64,000 nt of DNA from Flavobacterium praedii. GTDB taxonomy: Bacteria; Bacteroidota; Bacteroidia; Flavobacteriales; Flavobacteriaceae. The notes under the pieces were generated by a model. It had not been told where the DNA came from, made no database searches, and was given only the letters and a program-made list of their open reading frames with translations. Below, piece after piece: positions 18,501 through 26,717 of the stretch; position 1 is the stretch's first letter; each line of letters opens with the position of its first letter. The stretch spans positions 572,001 through 636,000 of the forward strand of contig NZ_CP113948.1 in the NCBI RefSeq assembly GCF_026810365.1. Direction: 5' to 3'. The translations under genes were made by a program, and so were the position numbers.

Positions 18501-21453
18501 TAGTGAAGCTTCTCCAGAATTGATAGCTTTAAAGCCCTATATTACCAATGGTACAGGTGATAAAATATATAATTATAAAACTACAAGAAATGGGGAAGGT
18601 GAAACTTTAAGAGATGGGAGTAATAATTATATCACACAAATTGATTTTTCATTTGCTCCAAATAGAGAGTATGATGTTCATCTTTCTTTTCCATATGGAA
18701 CAGAACGTCATGATCCTCATGATTTTGATATTTATTTTGATTTAAGTCAATATATAGCTTCTGAGGATTATTTAGTTACTTGTTATGAACAGAACTGGAG
18801 TAAAAAAACAAATAAAAGCAGAGTTATATTACTAGCTGAAGATTGTACATTAGAATCAGAAGTTCGATATATTGATTTTTGTCCAACAGATTGTAAAGCA
18901 ATAGAAGGGACACTCAGCACTTCTGCAGTTACACCATTTATAAATACAAGTGTCAAATTTTCATTTGAAACAACAGCAACAAATTTGACTTATAATTGGA
19001 CGGTTACCAATGCTGCCAATCAAACGCTAGATACAACTTCAAATAACAGTAGGTTTTATAGTTTTATCGGAACTGCATTGGGTGATTATACAATTAGTTT
19101 GAAAGTTATAGATGATAAGAATTGTTCTAGTGAGTTTACCAAATCTATTTCGGTAGTAGCAGCGCCAATTTTGGTTGGTTGTACTACACATTTTAATTTT
19201 AATTTTAAATTGCCTGATAACAAGCCTGTGTATGGTGGAATTACTTTGGATCTTGAATCTAGGAAAAATATAGCAAGAGGAGTAGCAGTATTTTTGTCTC
19301 AGAATGTAAATAAGAAACTTTTTATTACCACATTTGATGACAGTTCTGGAGGTCCTAGACTTCTTAAAAATAATTTTGAAATTACCACTGCTCCAGGACC
19401 TGTAATTAATAATGGAACTTTTGAGGTATATGATGATGTTACCAGATATATTAGGTTACAGGATGATAATTATAATAATACCTTTTCTACAATTTCAAAC
19501 GGTATTTCAAGTAATACTCAAATTAGCAACATTGACGTTTCGTTTTTTATCATTTCGGATGATAAATACAGTGATATAAATTCAGTTAAAACTGCCTATC
19601 AAAATTTGATAAGCTCTACTAAAACAAAGAAAATATTTTTTGTTTTAGTACAAGAAGGACAATTTAAAAATTTTGCTACCAATACCTTTTTATCTCCTTT
19701 AGAATTTATAACACAAATAAAGGGTTCAACCCCGGTTGATTATTCAGCTACCAATAGTATTTATACTTCTGATTATGTTATGTTTTCAAAAGCCCAGGTT
19801 GCAGATATAGGTTTTCAAAACGTTTTTAAAACATTTTTAGATAAATCATATGATGAAGCCAAAAGGAAAAAATGTGTAACAGCCAGTTGTGTAGCGACCA
19901 ATCCAAATGCGCAGGTTGTGAAAGGGTTGTTTATAAATTTAGTTAATAAATTGCAAAGCCTTCCTGCAGGGACGGTAACGAATGGTTATACTTGTGCTGA
20001 ATTAGTTGCTTTAACTCCTTTTATTACATTTCCAAATCCAGCAATTTACAATTACAATCAGGGATCATTTTCTTTTAGTAATCTTGTAAATAACAATGAT
20101 GTGTTTATGGGAGCTAATGCTCAAGTTACAGATGTCAATTTAGAGAGTTATATTGATTCCGAAACAGAGACAAATTTTATTGCAAAATTTGGATCTATAG
20201 AAAAAGGATGCAGTGTAAAACATATTAATTTTTGCCCAGAGAAATTATGTACTCCAATTGAAGGAGTCCTAAAATCTACTCCACAAGTTCTAAACGCAAA
20301 GGTAAATGCGAGTTTTTCTCTAGAAACGCTTGCTACAAATTTAACTTACGACTGGACTTTTTATAATTTAGACAATACTACAGTATTAGCTAAAGCTACA
20401 ACTGCTCTTGCATCACAATCTTTTAGTGGAGCAGGAAGATATCGCGTGGTCTTAAATGTTAAGGATGACAAAGGTTGTGAGACTCCTTTTGAAACTTTTA
20501 CAACAGTGCTACCAGCGTGTACACCTATAACAGGAGTTATTAAAATAGGTTCAGGATCATCGCCAACACCAACGCCTACTCCAGCACCAACACAATCATA
20601 TTGGTATCAAGCAGTGCATCCGATTGGTCATACAGGTACAGATTATGTAATTTATATTGATGGCAATGGAGTTAAACAAACTTATACTTTAACTAGAACA
20701 GAGTCTGGTTATAATGCTCCTTGTACTGAAATTATTGCATCGAGTATAGTCAATCATTCAGGTGTAATACCTTGTGTTTTGAGTTGCAATGAGTACGAAA
20801 TTGTTGGTGGTACCAATGGTAGAACAGTATCTTTTACAAACTGCGATGGTATGAGCCAGACGGTTATTGTGCCAGCAGGAGATTCTTTACCGGTTTGCTC
20901 AAGAATGGTTATTGGCGGAGCAACTTTAATAGGTCCTTGTGATGCGGGTTCTGTAACTACACCAAATCCAACCCCAACTCCAGCACCAACTGCACTAATT
21001 GGCTTTTCAAATGTAGGTGTATCAGAAAGTTTTCCGGGTAATTCATACCCTAATGGTGGAAATTTCTTGTATGCTATAGGACACGCAGATATCAAATTGG
21101 ATGGTTTAGGAATTGTAAAAGGGGATTCAGTTACAATAGAATTTCAATATTTTTCTAGTTTCACACCAACTCATTATTATAATATAAGTTATTCAGGGGT
21201 AAATAACGCTTTCGTTCCATTACCACTTTATACGCCTTCAAGTATTACTATTGTTTATAATGGTATTGATAAAACGATTGGAATCAATCTTTTATCTCCA
21301 TTTTCACAATTCTTAAAATCCAATACATCAGGAACGGCATCGCTTAGAATTGTTTCTGTAAATGGTGCATCTATGCAAATTGATACAAATAATAATTCTT
21401 TACAATTAATATCTCCTGCAACAGCCGGTATTGGTGTTACTTTTAAAAAATAA
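15556..21453 (+). CDS. Giant secreted LRR / Ig-like / PKD multidomain protein, paralogue 1
   Basis: A 1965-residue protein with a signal peptide (about residues 1-22). In order: a helical N-terminal module shared with the next gene (LSDQEIGFDVARTTIMLKEH); plant-type leucine-rich repeats (about 150-432, pattern LxxLxxLxLxxNxLxGxIPxxI); an Ig-like domain (about 458-548); several PKD-like domains (each with a Tyr/Trp core and a GxYxVxLxVxDxxGC ending); a module beginning HFNFNFKLPD; and two copies of an unrecognised module (about 945-1111 and 1440-1565). Pro-Thr linkers occur near 1669-1679 and again before a final beta domain. It lacks a recognisable T9SS sorting domain. It should be a surface or secreted adhesin-like protein. 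It starts 13 bases after the giant shell gene. Confidence 0.8.
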   Translation: MKLKYTLVFSIISFFITTIGFSQELSDQEIGFDVARTTIMLKEHGVKDLDLIHKITMMRDMQLRQYLEIKKVENGILQKIKNEVSARPKTGRLQIVTDIPATEKVALKALYDSTGGDNWSNTVRIEGVWDFSKPVTSWNWQTRTGWYGVTVNNEGHVVNISLNSNNLNNLNVVFPNLDSLTSLGILELGDNPLTGSLTNLQHLTSLKSLGLSRTNFTDTLLPITSLINLESLSITYCDNITGSIPDEFYSLKNLIYLNFDQTNGLRGGLSYKIGDLMSLTFLQLGQNLGGKFPLEICNLSKLEYLLLNNTGMTGVLPSEIVNLRNLKQLDLLNNGYLTCNLTNGICNLIKLNLLHISGNSIGGIIPPEIAQLKELRSLILGHNFTGKIPTEIGRLSELETLWIGSNKLEGVIPSEITNLKKLNLFWIFRNKFRFIDFVTEFQAYKTKLGSAFDYSNQSKINTLEAITKPSGQSVDLKMYADGDTRYLVDDTYQWFKNGNAITGATSSEYTIPSLLSTDTGTYTCRSYHLTNPDMSPLVLEREPITLKVINSCISGTIETPKPATTVDGITVTFNTTATGLTYEWRFYYLNGTTSGEVFTTQTANRRFQDAGIYKVTLDVTDATGCKAHFEKMVTVTHLCTIATGEIKINPSRKDDLVVVGYPIKFNSEIVNAIATSYDWTFYNLDGTIKENIKPLPPYSTEIAQTYTATGSYKVTLSFKDFFDCPTTFEKIINVVDTCEIPAEISNRYYISIANTNYYESNVKVPVNSPLPISFDGYVQPASDNIYSWKLYNSNGDLVETSTQSHFTISIALLGEYNLELQMTDYSGCSAKYFRTMNVVDICTFTEDSRAGSIYVTDNYFNVPSVKINEPKELNFRFYSGSDVNISYEWQLYDPSLNLISTSNQKIFPFVLTTGGLHKVVLLLKDNVKGCTTELTKKILCTIENSCTELNPKSVTVKVLYFNLLNNLMSRSFEGETDDQINASEASPELIALKPYITNGTGDKIYNYKTTRNGEGETLRDGSNNYITQIDFSFAPNREYDVHLSFPYGTERHDPHDFDIYFDLSQYIASEDYLVTCYEQNWSKKTNKSRVILLAEDCTLESEVRYIDFCPTDCKAIEGTLSTSAVTPFINTSVKFSFETTATNLTYNWTVTNAANQTLDTTSNNSRFYSFIGTALGDYTISLKVIDDKNCSSEFTKSISVVAAPILVGCTTHFNFNFKLPDNKPVYGGITLDLESRKNIARGVAVFLSQNVNKKLFITTFDDSSGGPRLLKNNFEITTAPGPVINNGTFEVYDDVTRYIRLQDDNYNNTFSTISNGISSNTQISNIDVSFFIISDDKYSDINSVKTAYQNLISSTKTKKIFFVLVQEGQFKNFATNTFLSPLEFITQIKGSTPVDYSATNSIYTSDYVMFSKAQVADIGFQNVFKTFLDKSYDEAKRKKCVTASCVATNPNAQVVKGLFINLVNKLQSLPAGTVTNGYTCAELVALTPFITFPNPAIYNYNQGSFSFSNLVNNNDVFMGANAQVTDVNLESYIDSETETNFIAKFGSIEKGCSVKHINFCPEKLCTPIEGVLKSTPQVLNAKVNASFSLETLATNLTYDWTFYNLDNTTVLAKATTALASQSFSGAGRYRVVLNVKDDKGCETPFETFTTVLPACTPITGVIKIGSGSSPTPTPTPAPTQSYWYQAVHPIGHTGTDYVIYIDGNGVKQTYTLTRTESGYNAPCTEIIASSIVNHSGVIPCVLSCNEYEIVGGTNGRTVSFTNCDGMSQTVIVPAGDSLPVCSRMVIGGATLIGPCDAGSVTTPNPTPTPAPTALIGFSNVGVSESFPGNSYPNGGNFLYAIGHADIKLDGLGIVKGDSVTIEFQYFSSFTPTHYYNISYSGVNNAFVPLPLYTPSSITIVYNGIDKTIGINLLSPFSQFLKSNTSGTASLRIVSVNGASMQIDTNNNSLQLISPATAGIGVTFKK

Positions 21454-21496
21454 ATGAGACAAAATACGATTCTATTAAAATAATACACCCATAAAC

Positions 21497-24400
21497 ATGG
21501 TAAACGATATTAAAATAAAGAAATACTGGATCCTTACTTTTTGTATGGTACTGTGTTCATTGGCAACTTTTGCACAGGATTTGAGTGATCAGGAAATAGG
21601 GTTTGATGTTGCTCGAGTAACCACATCTCTAAAAGAACATGGAGTAAAAGAGCAAGATCTGGCCCGTGAAATTAATCAATTTCGTGGTATGCAAAAAAGT
21701 CAGTATTTGGAGTTAAAAAAACGAAAAGATGCTCTTTTTAAAAATATTAATGAAAGACAAAGTACTAAGTCTATAAGCAATCGATCAGTTCAAGAAACTG
21801 ATATACCAGCTTCAGAAAAAGCAATATTGCAACAATTTTACAATATGAGTTCATATAATGATAATTGGACTGGATGGGATTTTTCAAAACCAGTAACTTC
21901 TTGGGATGAGGCTACACAAACAGGTTGGAAAGGTGTTACTGTAAGTAATGGAAATATAGTGTTTTTAGTTTTGGGACCTGATAGTAATTTACAAGGGAAT
22001 TTGCCAGATGAAATAAATCAACTATCGAAGCTTGAAGGACTTATGGTTGTGGCTTATAGGAATAGTTCTTATGGATCAATACCATCCAGTATTGGTGATT
22101 TAACTAACCTTAAGTACTTGCAATTACAAGGTTTTGGTTTGACTGGTGCGATACCTATTAGTATTGGTAAGCTAACTAATCTAGAAGAATTGATTCTGGC
22201 AGGAAATTTTTTAAATGAACCAATTCCTTCTGAAATTGGTAAATTGACAAAACTTACAAATTTGAACCTAAACTGGAATCCATTAACAGGTACTATTCCT
22301 AATGAAATTGGTTTTTTAACTAAACTTACATATCTAGGTTTAGGAAGTACACAATTAACGGGTTCAATTCCATCGAGTATTGGGAATTTATCTGAACTTA
22401 TTAACATGGAAATTTGTTATAATGATTTATTATCTGGGACAATTCCTGCCGAAATTGGTAATTTAAAAAAACTAAAACTTCTTTATTTAAAAAATAATGA
22501 TTTACATGGTGTTATTCCTGTCGAAATTGGTAATATGACAGATTTAGAAAATGTTCATTTGGAGTCAAATCAATTAGATAGTGTTGTCCCTAGTAGTTTG
22601 AAAAATTTATCAAATTTACAAGTTTTTTTTATTTCAGGTAATAAATTTCGATTTGCTGATTTGGATGATTTTTATGTTGATTTAATAAATAGTAATGTAG
22701 CATTTGATTACGCCTATCAAGACAAAACAGATAAGGAAGAAACAGTTGCAGGTAGTATAGGTAAGCCTTTTACTTTATCAATGTATACTGACGGTAGATT
22801 CACTCCTGAAGATACTTATCAATGGTATAATGGCTATTCACCAAATGGAGAATTAATAGAAGGAGCAGTTAACAGAGAATATGTAATTTCAAATTTGAGC
22901 GAAGAAGATTTAGGAGTTTATTATTGTATTTCTAAGAACACCAAAATGACCAAAGATGGGGAGTTTGGCAAAAATCTTACTTTAGAAAGAAACCAAATTA
23001 CAATAGAAGTCCTTAACTGCACCCCAAAAACAGGAATATTAAAGTTACCTACTGAGCAAGTTGCTGTTGGTCAAACCGCAAAGTTTTCCTTTGAGCAAAC
23101 AGCTGGAACCTCGGTCAATGGCGAAGTAGTAAACTATAAATGGACAATTACAGATATTGCAGGTCAAACAGTGAATAGTACCACTACTACTGTTGGAACG
23201 CATTCGTTTGTTTTTACTACAGAAGGGAAATACAATGTAAATTTGGTAGTTACTGGCGCTGATGGTTGCGAAGCTACATTCGCTCAGGAAATGACTATAG
23301 TACCAGAAAAAAAATGTCTAAATGAAAATATCTCCTTTTCATTTGAGACTACAGCTCCCAACTTAAGTTATGTTTGGACCAGTACCAATGCTACAGGAGA
23401 AGTTGTAAATTCTTCAATGGCCAGTGCATCGAGTCTTTATAATGTATCGTTTTCAGTTCCAGGGGACTATTCCATTACAATGGTAGCTACAGATATGGTA
23501 ACACAATGTTTTGAAACGTTTACTAAAAAAGTGACAATAGAATCTTGTGCCCCTACCAATTGTATGGTTCATTTCAATTTCAATTTTAAAATTCCAGATA
23601 TGGCTTTTGGAGGTAAATATTTAAATTTAGGTTCCAGAATGAATATTGCCAATGGAGTTGTGGATTTCCTTAAAGACAATAGGAATAGTAAATTGTTTGC
23701 GACCACATTTGACATGACCAATAAAGGGGTAAATGCAGTCGTAGTCAATAAAGAAATTACGGTAAGTCCAGGAGATGTGTACAAAGTTGGAACGGCGAAT
23801 GAGATTTCTAATAGTACGCCAACGGTAATACGAATTCAAGACAACAGTTATAGTAATACTTTTTCGACTTTGATTAATAGTGGTATTTTGAAGAACACTT
23901 CATTAAAAAAAGACGATCTTGATGTTTCGTTCTTCATTATTTCTGAAGATAACAATACTTCTACCCTCGATGGAGCCAAAAATGCTTACCAAGATTTATT
24001 GGCTTCTGGTAAAGCAAAAAAAATATTTTTTGTTTTGGTGGAAGAAGGGAAGTTTACTTATGTAAAAGCTAAAAGAAAAATAATTATTACACCAGTCCAA
24101 TTTTTAACTGAAATTATGGGTTCAACACCTGTTAATTATTCAGTGTCAAATTCGATTTTAAATTCTGATTTTGTTCAATTTTCGACAGCGGATATTGCCA
24201 AGGTTGGTTTTAAAAAAGTGTTTAGCGATTTTTTACAAAAAGGATATGATGAAGTTACTTCTTTGTGTTCAAATGTCGAATCGTGTACTAAGAAAAATGT
24301 GAATACACCCGTACTTAAAGGTTTGTTTTTAACCTTAGCAAATAAGTTAAAAGATATTCCTGCTGGTGTGGATGCTAATATTTATGCAAGCAAAGAATTG

Positions 24401-25981
24401 GCTGCCTTATCACCATATACGGTTGAAGCAAAACCAATAATTTATAATTTCATTAATACAAGCAGTACCATAAGTTTTTCCTTTTCGAGCGCAAGTTCAG
24501 AAAATGATGTACAGTTGCCAAAACCTCTTTCGGGTAACATTTTGGATATTGATTTGAAACAATATACAGATGCTGCTACTATTACACCTGTTAAAACTAT
24601 TTTTAGTGATGGCAAAGTTGATGAGTTAAATAGTTTTGTGAGAAATATTGATTTTTGTGTTGAGAAATTATCTTGTGTGTCTCACGTGGCACTTGTGATC
24701 GATGAATCAGGTTCAATTGATTTAACAGAGATTAATAAAATCAAAAAACAATTAAAAGGGTTTGTTTACCAACAAGCTTTGACTAATGAAAAAATAGGAT
24801 CTAATATTTACATTTCATTAACTGGAATGTCTGATAGCGATGCTGATACCAGAACGGATTTTATTGAGCCAATTAAAGTGTCTACTGATCCATCTGTTTT
24901 AAATAAATTTTACACTTGGATTGATGATCTGGGATCTAGAAATGGACAAACAGGAGTTAGTGCAGGATCAGATTATTGGAACAGTGGACTGAATAGAGCA
25001 ATAAGTTATACTTTGAAACCAAATGCAGTTATTATGATTACGGATGGTTGTCAAACGGCAAATGCTACGCTACTTCAAAGCACTATGAAGAATTTTAATA
25101 ATGCTAAAGGAAGCAGTCCTGATTTACCCCATTTGTATGTCGTAGGTATTGAAAATGGTTTTTATGTAGATAAGCCATCAACTGGAAAAGTTCTGGATCG
25201 TAACGAAGATCCAAATTATAATACGGCATTGCAAAAAAGAAGTTTGACTGCAAAAGTAGCAGCTAGATTAACTAAGTCTTTACAGTATTTATTAGGATTT
25301 AGCGATACTGAGTTTCCGGTATCAAGTATAAGTGACTTTAAAAATGGAACTTATTTTGGTCATGATAACTTTAGTTTATTGGCTTCAGATGAAACCTATA
25401 TTTCAGACAAAATAGCAGATAGTCAGATTGTATGTGGTGTTTCGGCTGTCAAGGATTTTTGCGATGATTGTTTTTCTTTCAAACCAGAACCGGATCATGA
25501 ATATTTATTGAGCGCATGGGTTAAAGAGGAATCTTTTGTTCAAGTTAAGTCTTATACAAATTCTGTAATTAATATTGTGTTTTATAGACAAAAAGAGGCT
25601 TTAGATGTTCCGGGGCAAATAATAGCTACAGTAGTTGCTGATCCTTCAGGGGAAATTATCGATGGTTGGCAAAGAATTGTGAAAAAAATTAAAGTCCCAC
25701 ATGATGCGATAACAATTGGTTTTGTTTTAGAGAACAAAAGTCCTAGTGTTCCTGTGTATTTTGATGACATTAGAATTCATCCCCTAAATGGTAGCGTAAA
25801 GTCATTTGTTTATGACCCTGAAACCTTTAAACTAATGTCAGAATTGGACGAAAATAATTACAGTACTTTTTATGAGTATGATAACGAAGGCGGGTTAGTT
25901 CGTGTGAAAAAAGAAACTGCCAAAGGGGTTAAAACAATTCAGGAGACACGTTCAGGAAACGTAATTAATACAGATAAATAA
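21497..25981 (+). CDS. Giant secreted LRR / Ig / PKD / vWA protein with RHS-like tail, paralogue 2
   Basis: A 1494-residue paralogue of the preceding protein. It has a signal peptide, the shared LSDQEIGFDVAR module, plant-type LRRs (about 155-388, GTIPxEIGxLxxLxxL), an Ig-like domain (about 402-505) and two PKD-like domains. Next come the HFNFNFKIPD module, one copy of the unrecognised repeated module (about 923-1060), and a von Willebrand A domain with a complete MIDAS start, DESGS, at Asp1069-Ser1073 and a later MITDG. The last ~210 residues differ: a jelly-roll-like segment (YLLSAWVKEE ... VYFDDIRIHPLNGSVKSF) and an RHS-like ending (VYDPETFKLMSELDENNY, YEYDNEGGLVRVKKET). In related Bacteroidota proteins this ending belongs to the SpvB/TcB-like giant, so the gene looks like a fusion. 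Confidence 0.8.
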   Translation: MVNDIKIKKYWILTFCMVLCSLATFAQDLSDQEIGFDVARVTTSLKEHGVKEQDLAREINQFRGMQKSQYLELKKRKDALFKNINERQSTKSISNRSVQETDIPASEKAILQQFYNMSSYNDNWTGWDFSKPVTSWDEATQTGWKGVTVSNGNIVFLVLGPDSNLQGNLPDEINQLSKLEGLMVVAYRNSSYGSIPSSIGDLTNLKYLQLQGFGLTGAIPISIGKLTNLEELILAGNFLNEPIPSEIGKLTKLTNLNLNWNPLTGTIPNEIGFLTKLTYLGLGSTQLTGSIPSSIGNLSELINMEICYNDLLSGTIPAEIGNLKKLKLLYLKNNDLHGVIPVEIGNMTDLENVHLESNQLDSVVPSSLKNLSNLQVFFISGNKFRFADLDDFYVDLINSNVAFDYAYQDKTDKEETVAGSIGKPFTLSMYTDGRFTPEDTYQWYNGYSPNGELIEGAVNREYVISNLSEEDLGVYYCISKNTKMTKDGEFGKNLTLERNQITIEVLNCTPKTGILKLPTEQVAVGQTAKFSFEQTAGTSVNGEVVNYKWTITDIAGQTVNSTTTTVGTHSFVFTTEGKYNVNLVVTGADGCEATFAQEMTIVPEKKCLNENISFSFETTAPNLSYVWTSTNATGEVVNSSMASASSLYNVSFSVPGDYSITMVATDMVTQCFETFTKKVTIESCAPTNCMVHFNFNFKIPDMAFGGKYLNLGSRMNIANGVVDFLKDNRNSKLFATTFDMTNKGVNAVVVNKEITVSPGDVYKVGTANEISNSTPTVIRIQDNSYSNTFSTLINSGILKNTSLKKDDLDVSFFIISEDNNTSTLDGAKNAYQDLLASGKAKKIFFVLVEEGKFTYVKAKRKIIITPVQFLTEIMGSTPVNYSVSNSILNSDFVQFSTADIAKVGFKKVFSDFLQKGYDEVTSLCSNVESCTKKNVNTPVLKGLFLTLANKLKDIPAGVDANIYASKELAALSPYTVEAKPIIYNFINTSSTISFSFSSASSENDVQLPKPLSGNILDIDLKQYTDAATITPVKTIFSDGKVDELNSFVRNIDFCVEKLSCVSHVALVIDESGSIDLTEINKIKKQLKGFVYQQALTNEKIGSNIYISLTGMSDSDADTRTDFIEPIKVSTDPSVLNKFYTWIDDLGSRNGQTGVSAGSDYWNSGLNRAISYTLKPNAVIMITDGCQTANATLLQSTMKNFNNAKGSSPDLPHLYVVGIENGFYVDKPSTGKVLDRNEDPNYNTALQKRSLTAKVAARLTKSLQYLLGFSDTEFPVSSISDFKNGTYFGHDNFSLLASDETYISDKIADSQIVCGVSAVKDFCDDCFSFKPEPDHEYLLSAWVKEESFVQVKSYTNSVINIVFYRQKEALDVPGQIIATVVADPSGEIIDGWQRIVKKIKVPHDAITIGFVLENKSPSVPVYFDDIRIHPLNGSVKSFVYDPETFKLMSELDENNYSTFYEYDNEGGLVRVKKETAKGVKTIQETRSGNVINTDK

Positions 25982-25984
25982 GGT

Positions 25985-26701
25985 ATGTTTTGCAAAAAAA
26001 TATTTTGTGTTTGGTTGGTGTTTTATTGTTGTTTTGGCCATGCACAAACAGTGAGCGCAGTTTTTAAAAAATTAGGGCAGCAATACAGTGTTGCCAAGCC
26101 GCTTCAGTATCAGTCAAAATATGTTTTGTATAAAGATTTTGATTCTAAAAAAATAGAGGAAAGCTATAAAGGAAGTTTTTATAAAAACAGCCAAAATGAA
26201 ATCTATATGAAAATTGGGGAAACAGAAATTTTGAATTCAAAATCGGTAAATCTTAAGATTAGCCATCCGGAAAAAGCTATAGAGATTTCAAATCCGATCC
26301 CTACTTATTTTGGCGATTTTGATATGAAGCCTTTATTAGAATTGTGCAAAATTGATAAATTCATTGATTACAAGTCATATTGGGAAATAACAATGAGTGC
26401 AAAGCCTTTTTCGAGTCTTCCCTATTCCAAAATCATAGTTAGAGTATCTAAAGCTTATTTTTTACAAAAACAGGTTTTTTATTACAACACAGCTACTAAT
26501 TTTTCGCAGGATTTTAAAAAACCAGATGTGCATTATCCGAGATTAGAGGTGATTTATGCAAATTATAACAGAAATGCAATTAATGCTTCGGTTTTTAAAA
26601 ACAGCACTTATTTTACTATTTCAGGTAAAGGTGGTATCGTTTTGTCCCAGAGGTTAAAGAAGTACGAGATTGTAGATCAAAGAAATAATTCCAATAATTA
26701 A
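25985..26701 (+). CDS. Secreted protein of unknown function
   Basis: A 238-residue protein with an N-terminal signal peptide (hydrophobic residues 6-20 ending GHAQ). The mature part is rich in beta-prone segments and Lys, with no motif that I recognise; patterns such as KIGETEIL and [12 protein letters not shown] suggest an LolA/LppX-like or other periplasmic beta fold, but this is only an impression. It starts three bases after the vWA protein and ends 16 bases before the RHS gene, so it belongs to the operon and may help export or assembly of the RHS protein. Confidence 0.65.
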   Translation: MFCKKIFCVWLVFYCCFGHAQTVSAVFKKLGQQYSVAKPLQYQSKYVLYKDFDSKKIEESYKGSFYKNSQNEIYMKIGETEILNSKSVNLKISHPEKAIEISNPIPTYFGDFDMKPLLELCKIDKFIDYKSYWEITMSAKPFSSLPYSKIIVRVSKAYFLQKQVFYYNTATNFSQDFKKPDVHYPRLEVIYANYNRNAINASVFKNSTYFTISGKGGIVLSQRLKKYEIVDQRNNSNN

Positions 26702-26717
26702 AATAAAAAATAGATAT

